Assembly: GCF_036456085.1 (NCBI RefSeq)
Contig: NZ_CP138632.1
Span: forward strand, 310,001 to 374,000
From: Veillonella parvula
Lineage (GTDB): Bacteria > Bacillota > Negativicutes > Veillonellales > Veillonellaceae
Direction: 5' to 3'
DNA: 64,000 bases
Both the position numbers and the translations under genes were made by a program. Within the stretch, counting starts at the first letter, position 1. Each line of letters begins with the position of its first letter. The notes beneath the pieces are model-generated. The model ran no database searches. It was given only the letters and a program-made list of their open reading frames with translations, and was not told the origin of the DNA. This document shows positions 1-8,056 of this stretch, piece by piece.

Positions 1-2
1 TT

Positions 3-413
3 GTAGTTATGGTTAGTGGCGATACAGGCTATTATAGCTTATTGCCATATTTAAAGAAAAAATTCCCTGCTAATCCTATTGAGGTGGTACCAGGCATTAG
101 TTCTATGACCTTTGCCTTTGCTCGACTCAATGAGGTGTGGCATGATGCGGATTTAATGAGCTTTCACGGTCGCCAACCGGCACCAGAGAAACTCGTATAT
201 GAAGCAGGTAAAAAGATGGGATTCTTAACTGACCCAGAATATAATCCAGCGCATATTGCGCGTATTTTAATAGATGCAGGTTGGCCAAAAGAAACGAGAG
301 CGGCGGCCCTTGAACGCTTGAGTTATGATGATGAAAAAATCGTAGACTCTACGCTAGAGGTGTTAACTGAGCTCGAAGGCTTTGGTCATTCTGTAATGGT
401 GGTACTAGGATGA
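3..413 (+). CDS. cbiE: Cobalt-precorrin-7 C5-methyltransferase CbiE (5'-truncated by window edge)
   Basis: C-terminal two thirds of CbiE, which methylates C5 of the corrin ring with S-adenosylmethionine in the cytoplasm; with CbiT it replaces aerobic CobL. The reading frame is open from base 3 without a start codon, so the gene begins outside the window. The VSGDTGYYS segment is the tetrapyrrole methylase 'GDP' region, and EVVPGISSMTFAFARL is the conserved second motif lining the SAM pocket. The stop codon overlaps the cbiT start in an ATGA junction, implying translational coupling. The order CbiE-CbiT as two adjacent proteins, not one CobL fusion, fits the anaerobic pathway. Confidence 0.92.
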   Translation, partial: VVMVSGDTGYYSLLPYLKKKFPANPIEVVPGISSMTFAFARLNEVWHDADLMSFHGRQPAPEKLVYEAGKKMGFLTDPEYNPAHIARILIDAGWPKETRAAALERLSYDDEKIVDSTLEVLTELEGFGHSVMVVLG

Positions 414-997
414 GACATTTTTTCGGAATTCCTGATGAGGAGTTTATCCGCGGCGATGTGCCGATGACAAAGTGCGAAATTCGCAAAGCCGTTATGAATG
501 AGGCGCGCATCGAGGAGGATAGCATCGTCCTTGACGTAGGTGCTGGTACGGGCTCTATTTCTATTGAAGCAGCCTTGGCAGCTCCTAAAGGGCATGTATA
601 TGCAATTGAGCGCTTTGATAAAGGCATCGACCTTATCAATGAGAATATAAAGAAATTCAATGTAAATAATATGACCGTAATCAAATCCAAAGCTCCTGAA
701 GGCATGGAAGAATTGCCTGAGCTTGATGCGGTTATCATCGGAGGTAGCGCTGGTGGTATGACAGGCATCATGGACGAAGCGCAACGTCTTTTAAAAGTAG
801 GCGGCCGTCTAGTAGTAACTGCTGTAACGATGGAGACTGGTTATACAATCTTGAAAGAGTTGAAAGGTCGTCCTTTCACGTATGAAGGCTACCAAATGTC
901 CATCAGCCGTTACCGCAAGGCTGGTCCCTATCATTTGTTAGACCCATTGAGTCCAATTTTCATTGTATCTGCAACGCGTATCGCAGAAGGAGAGTAA
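410..997 (+). CDS. cbiT: Cobalt-precorrin-6B C15-methyltransferase (decarboxylating) CbiT
   Basis: 195 aa class I SAM methyltransferase that methylates C15 and decarboxylates the C12 acetate side chain of the corrin precursor. The glycine-rich SAM motif VLDVGAGTGSIS lies at residues 40-51 and an acidic AIERFDKG segment follows at the end of the second beta strand. The N-terminal PDEEFIRGDVPMTKCEIR stretch is typical of CbiT. The ATG overlaps the cbiE stop by 4 nt, and cbiF starts one base after the stop. Length is normal for the stand-alone subunit. Confidence 0.95.
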   Translation: MRHFFGIPDEEFIRGDVPMTKCEIRKAVMNEARIEEDSIVLDVGAGTGSISIEAALAAPKGHVYAIERFDKGIDLINENIKKFNVNNMTVIKSKAPEGMEELPELDAVIIGGSAGGMTGIMDEAQRLLKVGGRLVVTAVTMETGYTILKELKGRPFTYEGYQMSISRYRKAGPYHLLDPLSPIFIVSATRIAEGE

Positions 998-998
998 T

Positions 999-1760
999 AT
1001 GGTTGACGTACATATCGTAGGTGCAGGCCCTGGGGATCCTGAGTTAATTACTCGCAAAGGGTATCGTTTAGTACAAGAGGCAGATGTTGTAATTTATGCG
1101 GGGTCCTTGGTAAACCCTGCCATTTTAGAGGCTTGTAAACCAGGCTGTGAAATTCATAACAGTGCTACGATGAACCTTGATGAGGTTTTAGCTGTTATGA
1201 AAGCTGCCGTTGAGGCTGGTAAACGTGTAGTTCGCCTTCACACAGGTGATCCTGCTATTTACGGTGCTATTCAAGAGCAAATGGATGCATTGGCTGGCAT
1301 GGGTATTTCTTATGAAGTCGTGCCAGGTGTAAGCTCTTTCCTTGCTACAGCAGCGGCTTTGAAACAAGAATATACATTGCCAAATGTATCTCAAACAGTT
1401 ATTATTACGCGTATGGAAGGCCGTACGCCGATGCCTCCAAAGGAAAAATTGCGCATGTTAGCATCTCATGAAGCGACAATGTGTATTTTCCTTAGTGTTC
1501 AAATGTTAGATAAGGTTGTAGCTGAACTCATCGAGGGTGGTTATGACAAAACGACTCCAGTGGCTATCGTGGTAAAAGCTTCTTGGCCAGACCAACGCAT
1601 TATTCGTGGCACATTGGAAACTATTGCGGATATTGTAGCTAAAGAAGGCGTATTGCGCCAAGCTATGATTGTAGTAAGTCATGTATTAGATAGTGAATAC
1701 GAATTGTCTAAACTCTATGACAAAGGCTTTGCTCACATGTACCGCAGTGCTAAGGACTAG
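999..1760 (+). CDS. cbiF: Cobalt-precorrin-4 C11-methyltransferase CbiF
   Basis: 253 aa SAM-dependent tetrapyrrole methylase (CbiF/CobM) that methylates C11. Residues 7-16 carry the GAGPGDPEL signature, the LHTGDPAIYGA motif lies near residue 80, and YEVVPGVSSFLATAA follows. The start is the ATG at 999, placed behind GAAGGAGAG; the frame stays open further upstream inside cbiT, but without a better ribosome binding site. It sits between cbiT and cbiG with gaps of only a few bases, so it is one member of a polycistronic B12 operon. Confidence 0.95.
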   Translation: MVDVHIVGAGPGDPELITRKGYRLVQEADVVIYAGSLVNPAILEACKPGCEIHNSATMNLDEVLAVMKAAVEAGKRVVRLHTGDPAIYGAIQEQMDALAGMGISYEVVPGVSSFLATAAALKQEYTLPNVSQTVIITRMEGRTPMPPKEKLRMLASHEATMCIFLSVQMLDKVVAELIEGGYDKTTPVAIVVKASWPDQRIIRGTLETIADIVAKEGVLRQAMIVVSHVLDSEYELSKLYDKGFAHMYRSAKD

Positions 1761-1764
1761 TAAT

Positions 1765-2910
1765 ATGAAAAATCTAGAAACTGTTGTGCCTACGACGGAA
1801 GCTAAGAAGAATAGAACGGCTATTCTTTCTGTTTCTGAACGAGGAGCAAAGCTGGGTCAACGCATCAAGTCTTTGGTGGCACCTCATGCGGATTGCTTTG
1901 AAAAAGAAAACCGTCCCTCTGGTGGTGAGGCTATTTATTTTGATTCCCTTAAAAATCATATTGGACAGATTTTCAAGGATTACGATCAAGTATTATGCAT
2001 TATGGCGCTTGGCATCGTAGTGCGCATGATTGCACCATATATTGAGCATAAATCCAAGGATCCTGCGGTAGTCGTAATGGACGAAGTGGGGCACCATGTA
2101 ATCAGTTTATTATCTGGACACCTTGGGGGCGCCAACGAATGGACGCAGTCCATTTCGCTGGCCATCGATGCGGACCCTGTTATTACAACCGCAACGGATG
2201 TAAACGGATTGCCTGCGCCTGACGTGTTGGCGCGCCACGAGCATTTGTTGGTAGATGATTTTCAAACCTTAATCAATGTGAACTCTGCCATCGTTGGGGG
2301 AGAGTGTATTGATTATTATATCGATGAAAGCTTACCGAATGCAGCACATTTAGAGCAAGCTGCGAAAGCTCATATTGGCGAACATGGATCGGTTCATGTT
2401 GTTTCTATGGAGCAACTTGGTGAAACACCATGTAAAAATGAAAGTGCTGAAGAGGATTTTTCTCGCGTAGTCATTACGGACAAAGTAATTACCGAATATG
2501 TTCATCAATTGATTTTGCGCCCTCGTACGTATACGATGGGTATTGGTTGTCGTCGAGGCACACCAAAGGAATTGATCCTTGACGCCATTCAACAATCGCT
2601 AGCAGTACATAAGCTTTCACCAAAGAGCCTCGTAACGGCTGCATCGGTCATCGTAAAACAAGATGAAGTAGGCCTTTTAGAGGCTATGCAAATTATGGGG
2701 TGGCCTATCGTGTTCTATACGCAGGACGATATGGCACCACTCATTGAAGAAGAAAAATTAGAAGAATCAAATTTTGTAAAAGGAACTATAGGAGTAGGAA
2801 ACGTATGCGAGACAACGGCATTACTAGCGGCCAAGAGCCGAACACTAATACAGCACAAAACAATTTATCCCAAAACAACGGTAGCCATTGCACAGGTAAC
2901 ATCAAAGTAA
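1765..2910 (+). CDS. cbiG: Cobalt-precorrin-5A hydrolase CbiG
   Basis: 381 aa. CbiG opens the delta-lactone ring of cobalt-precorrin-5A and releases acetaldehyde, a step specific to the anaerobic route. A central domain carries the conserved DEVGHHVISLLSGHLGGAN stretch around residues 110-128; the C-terminal CbiG/CobE domain begins near TMGIGCRRGTPKELI (about residue 258) and ends with a conserved LLAAKS...VAIAQV tail. Start ATG 1765 lies 4 bp after the cbiF stop. The last 106 bases overlap cbiH in another frame, and both protein ends look genuine. Confidence 0.93.
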   Translation: MKNLETVVPTTEAKKNRTAILSVSERGAKLGQRIKSLVAPHADCFEKENRPSGGEAIYFDSLKNHIGQIFKDYDQVLCIMALGIVVRMIAPYIEHKSKDPAVVVMDEVGHHVISLLSGHLGGANEWTQSISLAIDADPVITTATDVNGLPAPDVLARHEHLLVDDFQTLINVNSAIVGGECIDYYIDESLPNAAHLEQAAKAHIGEHGSVHVVSMEQLGETPCKNESAEEDFSRVVITDKVITEYVHQLILRPRTYTMGIGCRRGTPKELILDAIQQSLAVHKLSPKSLVTAASVIVKQDEVGLLEAMQIMGWPIVFYTQDDMAPLIEEEKLEESNFVKGTIGVGNVCETTALLAAKSRTLIQHKTIYPKTTVAIAQVTSK

Positions 2911-3629
2911 TCGGCATTGGCCCTGGCGATGAAGAGTTCATGACACCTCAAGCACGCGAAGCTATTTTGGCAGCTGACCGTGTTGTAGGTTATTTAACTT
3001 ATCTTGACTTGATTAAAGACCTAATTGAAGGTAAAGAGACTGTAGGCACTGCCATGATGCAAGAAGTGGATCGTTGCCAACAAGCTGTTGATTTAGCAGT
3101 AGAAGGTCATCAAGTCGTAGTTGTGTCTTCTGGTGACTCTGGCGTATATGGTATGGCAGGTCTTGTGTTGGAACTTGCTAATAAAGTACCAGCAGAAAAA
3201 CGTCCTTCCGTAGATATCGTACCTGGCCTTAGCGCTGTAAACGTAGCAGCATCTGTTTTAGGCGCACCTTTGATGCATGACTTTGCGGTCATTTCTCTTA
3301 GTGACTTGATGACTCCATGGGATTTAATTAAAAAACGTGCTGACCTTTGTGCGCAAGGTGACATGGTTATCTCCTTGTACAACCCACGCAGTAAAAAACG
3401 TGTTACACACTTAGACGAAGTTCGTGAAATCGTTCTTAAATACCGCGATCCTAAAACACCTGTTGGGATCGTGCAAAAAGCAGGTCGCCCAGGGCAACAC
3501 ATGGTAATTTCTGACCTTGAGAATTTCACAAACGAAGAAGTGGATATGCAAACACTTGTTATTATCGGTAATAGCCAAACCTATGTTGAAAATGGTCGCA
3601 TGATTACACCTCGAGGCTACAAATTATGA
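2805..3629 (+). CDS. cbiH: Cobalt-precorrin-3 C17-methyltransferase CbiH
   Basis: 274 aa tetrapyrrole methylase that methylates C17 and drives ring contraction. The GIGPGDEEFMTPQA signature does not start until about residue 36; family members usually reach it within the first ten residues. SSGDSGVYGMAG and VPGLSAVNVAAS are the next two motifs. The start ATG at 2805 has GGAG about ten bases upstream (2791-2794), and I find no in-frame start nearer the domain. The gene therefore carries a roughly 30-residue Asn/Thr/Gln-rich extension encoded over the 3' end of cbiG. It overlaps cbiJ by 4 nt. Confidence 0.9.
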   Translation: MRDNGITSGQEPNTNTAQNNLSQNNGSHCTGNIKVIGIGPGDEEFMTPQAREAILAADRVVGYLTYLDLIKDLIEGKETVGTAMMQEVDRCQQAVDLAVEGHQVVVVSSGDSGVYGMAGLVLELANKVPAEKRPSVDIVPGLSAVNVAASVLGAPLMHDFAVISLSDLMTPWDLIKKRADLCAQGDMVISLYNPRSKKRVTHLDEVREIVLKYRDPKTPVGIVQKAGRPGQHMVISDLENFTNEEVDMQTLVIIGNSQTYVENGRMITPRGYKL

Positions 3630-4414
3630 TTTGGGTCATCGCTGGTACCTTAGATGGTCGTACCTTAGCGGTAGATATTCAAGAACGGACAGGTGAAGAG
3701 GTTCTCGTTACTGTTGTGAGTCAGTATGGGGCAGAACTTGCTGCCCATAAGGGAATTACCGTTCATACTGGCCGCCTTGACCAAGAGGCTATGCAAAATT
3801 TGATTAAGGAACACAACATACGCTTATTAATCGATGCGAGCCATCCGTATGCTGCTATTGTTACAGCTACGGCTCAAGATGCAGCAAAAGCTAAAGGTAT
3901 TCCTTTTGTTCGTTTTGAACGTAAAGAGGTACCATTACCAGATTATGATAAATTACATATCGTAGTGGATGAGGTAGAGGCCGCAAATTTAGCTGGCAAA
4001 TTGGCAAAGGAAAATAACAAACATGTGTATTTGACCACAGGTAGTAAGACAATGCACATCTTTGCTAAATCTGATGCTTTACAAGATTGTGAAGTATGGA
4101 CACGTATTTTGCCGACTGCAGAGGTGTTACAAATGATGGAAGACCTCAACGTGAGTCCTAAGCGCATTGTTGCTGTTCAAGGTCCATTTTCTTATGATAT
4201 GAACCGCATCATGTTCCACGATACACAGGCAAGCGTTGTAGTTATGAAAAACTCTGGCCTTGTAGGTGGTGCTGATACAAAATTACAAGCTGCTATGGAT
4301 CTTGGTATCCATGTTATTGTTATCGATCGTCCGCGTGTTAAACTTGAAAGTCACGTGGTATCATCAAATGATGAATTCTTTAAATTATGGGAGGACACTA
4401 ATGGATTACGTTAA
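3626..4414 (+). CDS. cbiJ: Cobalt-precorrin-6A reductase CbiJ
   Basis: 262 aa reductase (CbiJ/CobK family) that reduces the macrocycle of precorrin-6A with a nicotinamide cofactor. The N-terminus MIWVIAGTLDGRTLAVDI is the family's nucleotide-binding start (GTxxGR), followed by LLIDASHPYAA near residue 70 and the VYLTTGSKTM segment near residue 132. The start overlaps the cbiH stop (ATGA). The 3' end overlaps cbiC by 14 nt. Confidence 0.92.
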   Translation: MIWVIAGTLDGRTLAVDIQERTGEEVLVTVVSQYGAELAAHKGITVHTGRLDQEAMQNLIKEHNIRLLIDASHPYAAIVTATAQDAAKAKGIPFVRFERKEVPLPDYDKLHIVVDEVEAANLAGKLAKENNKHVYLTTGSKTMHIFAKSDALQDCEVWTRILPTAEVLQMMEDLNVSPKRIVAVQGPFSYDMNRIMFHDTQASVVVMKNSGLVGGADTKLQAAMDLGIHVIVIDRPRVKLESHVVSSNDEFFKLWEDTNGLR

Positions 4415-5066
4415 AAATCCTAAAGCTATTGAAGATAAAAGCATGGAAATCATTTACGATTATGTAAAGGATTTAGGCTTAACAGATGATGAAGTGCGCG
4501 TAGTATCTCGTACAGTACATGCGTCTGGTGATGTCGAATATGCTCAACTCGTAAAAATGAGCCCTGATGCTGTTCAAAAAGGTATTGAAGCATTGGATAA
4601 TGGTGCAGACATTTATACAGATGTAGAAATGGTTCGCACAGGTATTTCTAAGCCAGCTCTTAAAATTCGCGGTAATGAAGTGCACTGCTTAATTAAAGAT
4701 GAAAACGTAGCTAAAATGGCTAAAGAGTTAGGTGTAACTCGCTCCATTGCAGCTATGCGTACCTTTGGCAAACAATTAGAAGGACAAATTGTTGCTATCG
4801 GCAATGCACCAACTGCATTGTATGAAGTATTGCGCCTTGCTCTTGAAGAAGGCATTAAACCAGCTCTTATCATTGGTATCCCTGTAGGCTTCGTAGGTGC
4901 TGCAGAATCTAAAGACTATTTGATGGAAGTATCCCCAGTTCCTTACATCACTGTAAAAGGCAACAAAGGCGGTAGCCCAATCGCTGCCTCCGTATGTAAT
5001 GCATTACTTTACACAGACGTAAAACGTAATGACATGCTCTTTGTAGAAGGTAAAGAATCTAAATAA
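4401..5066 (+). CDS. cbiC: Cobalt-precorrin-8 methylmutase CbiC
   Basis: 221 aa. CbiC moves the C11 methyl group to C12, giving cobyrinate. The catalytic His lies in VSRTVHASGDVEYA (about residue 34), and the C-terminal GNKGGSPIAASVCNALLY segment is family-typical. ATG 4401 is chosen because GGGAGG lies just upstream inside cbiJ; the open frame before it is only cbiJ in another frame. A strong hairpin terminator follows within a few bases of the stop, so this is the last gene of the cbiETFGHJC block. Confidence 0.94.
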   Translation: MDYVKNPKAIEDKSMEIIYDYVKDLGLTDDEVRVVSRTVHASGDVEYAQLVKMSPDAVQKGIEALDNGADIYTDVEMVRTGISKPALKIRGNEVHCLIKDENVAKMAKELGVTRSIAAMRTFGKQLEGQIVAIGNAPTALYEVLRLALEEGIKPALIIGIPVGFVGAAESKDYLMEVSPVPYITVKGNKGGSPIAASVCNALLYTDVKRNDMLFVEGKESK

Positions 5067-5068
5067 TA

Positions 5069-5112
5069 TAAAACCCGAATCGTGTTTTAGTAGTTTTGCG
5101 ATTCGGGTTTTA
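5069..5112 (+). terminator. Rho-independent terminator after cbiC
   Basis: AAACCCGAATCG pairs with CGATTCGGGTTTT around a roughly 16-base loop, with a T-rich right arm. It separates the cbi operon from the transporter operon. Confidence 0.85.
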
Positions 5113-5132
5113 CTGTATATATTTTTCACAAT

Positions 5133-5160
5133 AATTAGCTAAACATAAATTAGCTAAACA
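5133..5160 (+). promoter_or_regulatory. Tandem 13-bp direct repeat upstream of ABC permease (possible operator)
   Basis: AATTAGCTAAACA occurs at 5133-5145 and again at 5148-5160, a 15-bp period, about 60 bp before the permease start. TTAGCTAA inside each copy is itself palindromic. The position suggests a site for a metal or corrinoid regulator; this is inference. There is no B12-box (cobalamin riboswitch) in this leader. Confidence 0.45.
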
Positions 5161-5218
5161 CGATAATTATACTATAGTAAATTTCTTATAATATAGTTAA
5201 TTTTGAGAGGGGGTTCAT

Positions 5219-6214
5219 ATGGCATCAAGTAATAAACGAAAATTATTTCGTGTATCAGTGATTTGTATCTTAATCATCGCCGTTATTATGAGCATGATTA
5301 TATCTCTTATTTGGGGATCAACACCCGTATCATTAGCTGAGATTTGGCATACATTATGGTCTAGTGAACTAACTGATACATCTTCACAAATTATTTGGAA
5401 TATTCGATTGCCTCGCAATATTGTAGCTGCGTTAGTGGGGGCTTGTCTAGCTGTATCTGGTGCAATTTTGCAAGCAGTTATGAAAAATCTCCTAGCAGAT
5501 CCACAGATTGTAGGGGTATCCTCTGGTGCCGGATTAGCTGGTGTTATCATATTTATTTTATTTCCTGGGTATGATCATATAGTTCCTTTAGTGGCCTTTT
5601 TAGGTGCTATGGCTGCAGCACTCATGGTGTATGCATTAGCATGGAAAAATGGAGTGCGACCTAGTCGTATTATCTTAGCTGGTGTTGCGGTCGCAGCCTT
5701 TTTAGGATCAGGTATTTCAGCACTACTTGTATTCTTTGGTGATCGTGTACAAGGGGCATTGCTTTGGATGGTAGGAGGACTCGCTGCACGCAGTTGGCCT
5801 CAGGTAGAAGTGCTGTTTCCATATGCTATAGTTGGACTTATTTTTGCTTGTTTAGGAGCTAAACGACTTACCATTTTAAGTTTAGGTGACGAAACTGCAA
5901 AGGGACTAGGCCTTAAGGTAGAACAAACACGGTTTATTATGACTGCAGTGGCTGCTCTTTTAGCGGCTGGTGCTGTAAGTATAGCTGGGCTTATCGGATT
6001 TGTAGGTTTGGTTATTCCCCATATGTTACGTCTTATAATCGGTAACGACTATGCATATTTGCTGCCTGGATCCGCATTATTAGGCGCCTTAGTTCTTGTT
6101 GTCAGTGATACAATAGGACGTGTTATGTGGAGCCCTATAGAGGTACCAGTGGGTATTATTATGGCATTCTTTGGAGCTCCGTTCTTCTTGTATCTGTTGA
6201 GGAGGGATAACTAA
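5219..6214 (+). CDS. BtuC/FecCD-type ABC transporter permease
   Basis: 331 aa inner-membrane permease of the FecCD family (B12, haem, ferric-siderophore importers), with about ten hydrophobic segments from residue 10 on. IRLPRNIVAALVGACLAVSGA is the conserved loop before TM3, and GFVGLVIPHMLRL near residue 260 is the coupling region that contacts the ATPase. A GAGAGGGGG ribosome site precedes the ATG. It overlaps the ATPase gene by one base (TAATG). The substrate cannot be decided from sequence: corrinoid, haem or iron chelate are all possible. Location inside the B12 region favours a corrinoid or cobalt-related ligand. Confidence 0.88.
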   Translation: MASSNKRKLFRVSVICILIIAVIMSMIISLIWGSTPVSLAEIWHTLWSSELTDTSSQIIWNIRLPRNIVAALVGACLAVSGAILQAVMKNLLADPQIVGVSSGAGLAGVIIFILFPGYDHIVPLVAFLGAMAAALMVYALAWKNGVRPSRIILAGVAVAAFLGSGISALLVFFGDRVQGALLWMVGGLAARSWPQVEVLFPYAIVGLIFACLGAKRLTILSLGDETAKGLGLKVEQTRFIMTAVAALLAAGAVSIAGLIGFVGLVIPHMLRLIIGNDYAYLLPGSALLGALVLVVSDTIGRVMWSPIEVPVGIIMAFFGAPFFLYLLRRDN

Positions 6215-6996
6215 TGAATACCGCTATTGATGTAAAACAGTTATCCGTAACTCTTGGTAATCGTCATATTCTACATGACATTAATGTATCGGTCCCTATC
6301 GGTAAAATTACGACATTAATAGGGCCTAATGGTTGTGGTAAAAGTACGCTTTTACGATCTATGATCGGATATATCCATAGTCCTCATGAATGTATTACCA
6401 TATTTGATAAACCGTTACAATCATATTCTCAAAATCATCTGGCACGGCAAATGGCATTTTTGCCACAAGTACCGAATATGCCAAAGGATATGACTGTAGA
6501 AGAATTGGTATATTGCGGACGGTATCCATACCAAACATGGTGGAAAAACACGGCTAAAGAAGATCGTGAAATCGTTGACTATGCGTTAGATATTACGAAA
6601 ACGAATCATTTGAGAGAACAATTAATTCCATCCCTATCTGGTGGCGAACGGCAACGCGTTTGGATTGCTATGGCGCTAGCACAGCAACCAAAATTATTAG
6701 TATTAGACGAACCAACAACATATTTAGATATTAATCACCAGTTAGAAATTATGGAGTTATTGAAACGATTAAATAAGGAACAAGATTTAACCGTTCTCAT
6801 GGTACTTCACGAACTTACACAGGCGGTTCAATATTCACATTATATGGCTGTTATAAAAGAAGGTCATTTAATAACGTCAGGAGAGACAAGTAAAATTATA
6901 TCGGATGAGTTGTTTAGAGATGTATTCTCTGTAGATGTACAACTTGATACTTTTGATAATAAAAAATATGTGCGCGTAAAAGGACTAGTTGAGTAG
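6214..6996 (+). CDS. BtuD/FecE-type ABC transporter ATP-binding protein
   Basis: 260 aa ATPase partner of the preceding permease. Walker A is GPNGCGKSTLL (about residues 38-48), the Q-loop is FLPQVP, the ABC signature is SLSGGERQR, Walker B is LLVLDEPTTYLD, and the switch His lies in VLHELTQA. This is the FecE/FhuC class that serves FecCD permeases. Translational coupling to the permease is indicated by the TAATG overlap. The matching binding protein is not in this operon but on the opposite strand just beyond the shared terminator. Confidence 0.9.
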   Translation: MNTAIDVKQLSVTLGNRHILHDINVSVPIGKITTLIGPNGCGKSTLLRSMIGYIHSPHECITIFDKPLQSYSQNHLARQMAFLPQVPNMPKDMTVEELVYCGRYPYQTWWKNTAKEDREIVDYALDITKTNHLREQLIPSLSGGERQRVWIAMALAQQPKLLVLDEPTTYLDINHQLEIMELLKRLNKEQDLTVLMVLHELTQAVQYSHYMAVIKEGHLITSGETSKIISDELFRDVFSVDVQLDTFDNKKYVRVKGLVE

Positions 6997-7010
6997 TTTG
7001 ATACTAATTG

Positions 7011-7049
7011 AAAAAGAGGGCATTCCCTTTTGGGGGATGCCCTCTTTCG
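7011..7049. terminator. Bidirectional terminator between converging transporter operons
   Basis: AAAGAGGGCAT pairs with ATGCCCTCTTT, extended by CCC/GGG around a TTTTG loop. A-tracts on the left and T-tracts on the right let it work for the + strand ATPase gene and the minus-strand binding-protein gene. Confidence 0.85.
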
Positions 7050-7063
7050 TATGAAGTAATATA

Positions 7064-8005
7064 TTAGAATGTAACATTAATACCGTATGCTTCTTTAACT
7101 AATCGTGCCATAGCTTCAGGTGTTTGTAGACCTGGGTTTAATAGGAATAGTTTGGATGGTAAGTATATTACGCGGTTATTTTGTACGGCTTTTAAATTGG
7201 CCCATGCAGGATTATCTGTCATAGCTTGTTTCATAGCTTTTGTAATTTCTTCTTCTTTACCCATTGTAACAACAAAGATAATATCAGGGTTATCTGCAGT
7301 CAATGTTTCAAGAGAGTAAGGGACCGTTTTGTCCTTCGTTGTACCATCTAGGTGAGAGGAGACAACATTTGTCATACCTAGTTCTTTTACCATTGATGCA
7401 GTAACTGCTTCATCAGTTTCGGCAGTTACACCCTTTCCTGTGGCACGTAACACGGCAACACGTGCAGGTTGTTGATTCTTAACTGCATCTTTTACCTTGG
7501 TAATATTGTTTTCATAGGTAGTAATAACAGACTTAGCCTTATCTTGATGATTAGTTAATTCGCCAAGAAATGTTAACATTGGTACATTATCTTTAATACC
7601 ATCGTAATCAAAAAGTACGGTTGGAATATTATTAGCTTGTAATTGAGATTCATATTTTTTATGTTGATTTACTAAACCCAATACTACATCTGGCTTCAAG
7701 CCTAATAATTGTTCCATGTTGATATTTGCAGTTTGACCAAGAGCTGGTAGAGCTTCTAACTCTGGTGCTAGTTTATCCGTTGTATTGGCACGGCTAATGG
7801 CTTTACCATCGACAGCATAAAGCATAGATAAAACAGAATTAGATAATACAGCAATTTTTTGTGGATCCTTTGGTACAGTATAGGTTTGACCATTAAAGGT
7901 CAATTCCTTCGTAGTAGCAGAAGAGCTGGATGTGGTTTTACCACACCCAGCTAGTGCTAGTACAATCATAACCAAAGCGATACTAACGAGTAGTAGTTTT
8001 TTCAT
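7064..8005 (-). CDS. Periplasmic substrate-binding lipoprotein of FecCD-type ABC importer
   Basis: 313 aa class III binding protein (BtuF/FepB/TroA-like fold). Residues 1-20 are a lipoprotein signal peptide with the lipobox LAGC, so the mature N-terminal Cys would be lipidated. The QKIAVLSNSVLSMLYAVD and LLGLKPDVVLGL segments are typical of domain 1, and IIFVVTMGKEEE of domain 2. It lies 51 bp downstream of the exported chelatase on the minus strand, so the two are probably one operon. It most likely feeds the permease/ATPase pair that converges on it. Ligand unknown: corrinoid, haem or metal chelate. Confidence 0.85.
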   Translation of the reverse strand: MKKLLLVSIALVMIVLALAGCGKTTSSSSATTKELTFNGQTYTVPKDPQKIAVLSNSVLSMLYAVDGKAISRANTTDKLAPELEALPALGQTANINMEQLLGLKPDVVLGLVNQHKKYESQLQANNIPTVLFDYDGIKDNVPMLTFLGELTNHQDKAKSVITTYENNITKVKDAVKNQQPARVAVLRATGKGVTAETDEAVTASMVKELGMTNVVSSHLDGTTKDKTVPYSLETLTADNPDIIFVVTMGKEEEITKAMKQAMTDNPAWANLKAVQNNRVIYLPSKLFLLNPGLQTPEAMARLVKEAYGINVTF

Positions 8006-8056
8006 GATGTACTCCTATGAATGTTATATATGCAATAACGATCTTAGTTATATTGA

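Noticed and set aside
349-771. 140-aa minus-strand open frame under cbiT
   Set aside because: It lies entirely antisense to a well-conserved gene, has low-complexity composition and no ribosome site.
5067-5218. Cobalamin riboswitch before the transporter operon
   Set aside because: No B12-box or space for the aptamer; only a terminator and short direct repeats are seen.
5215-5550. 111-aa minus-strand open frame under the ABC permease
   Set aside because: Antisense shadow of the permease; no promoter or motif.
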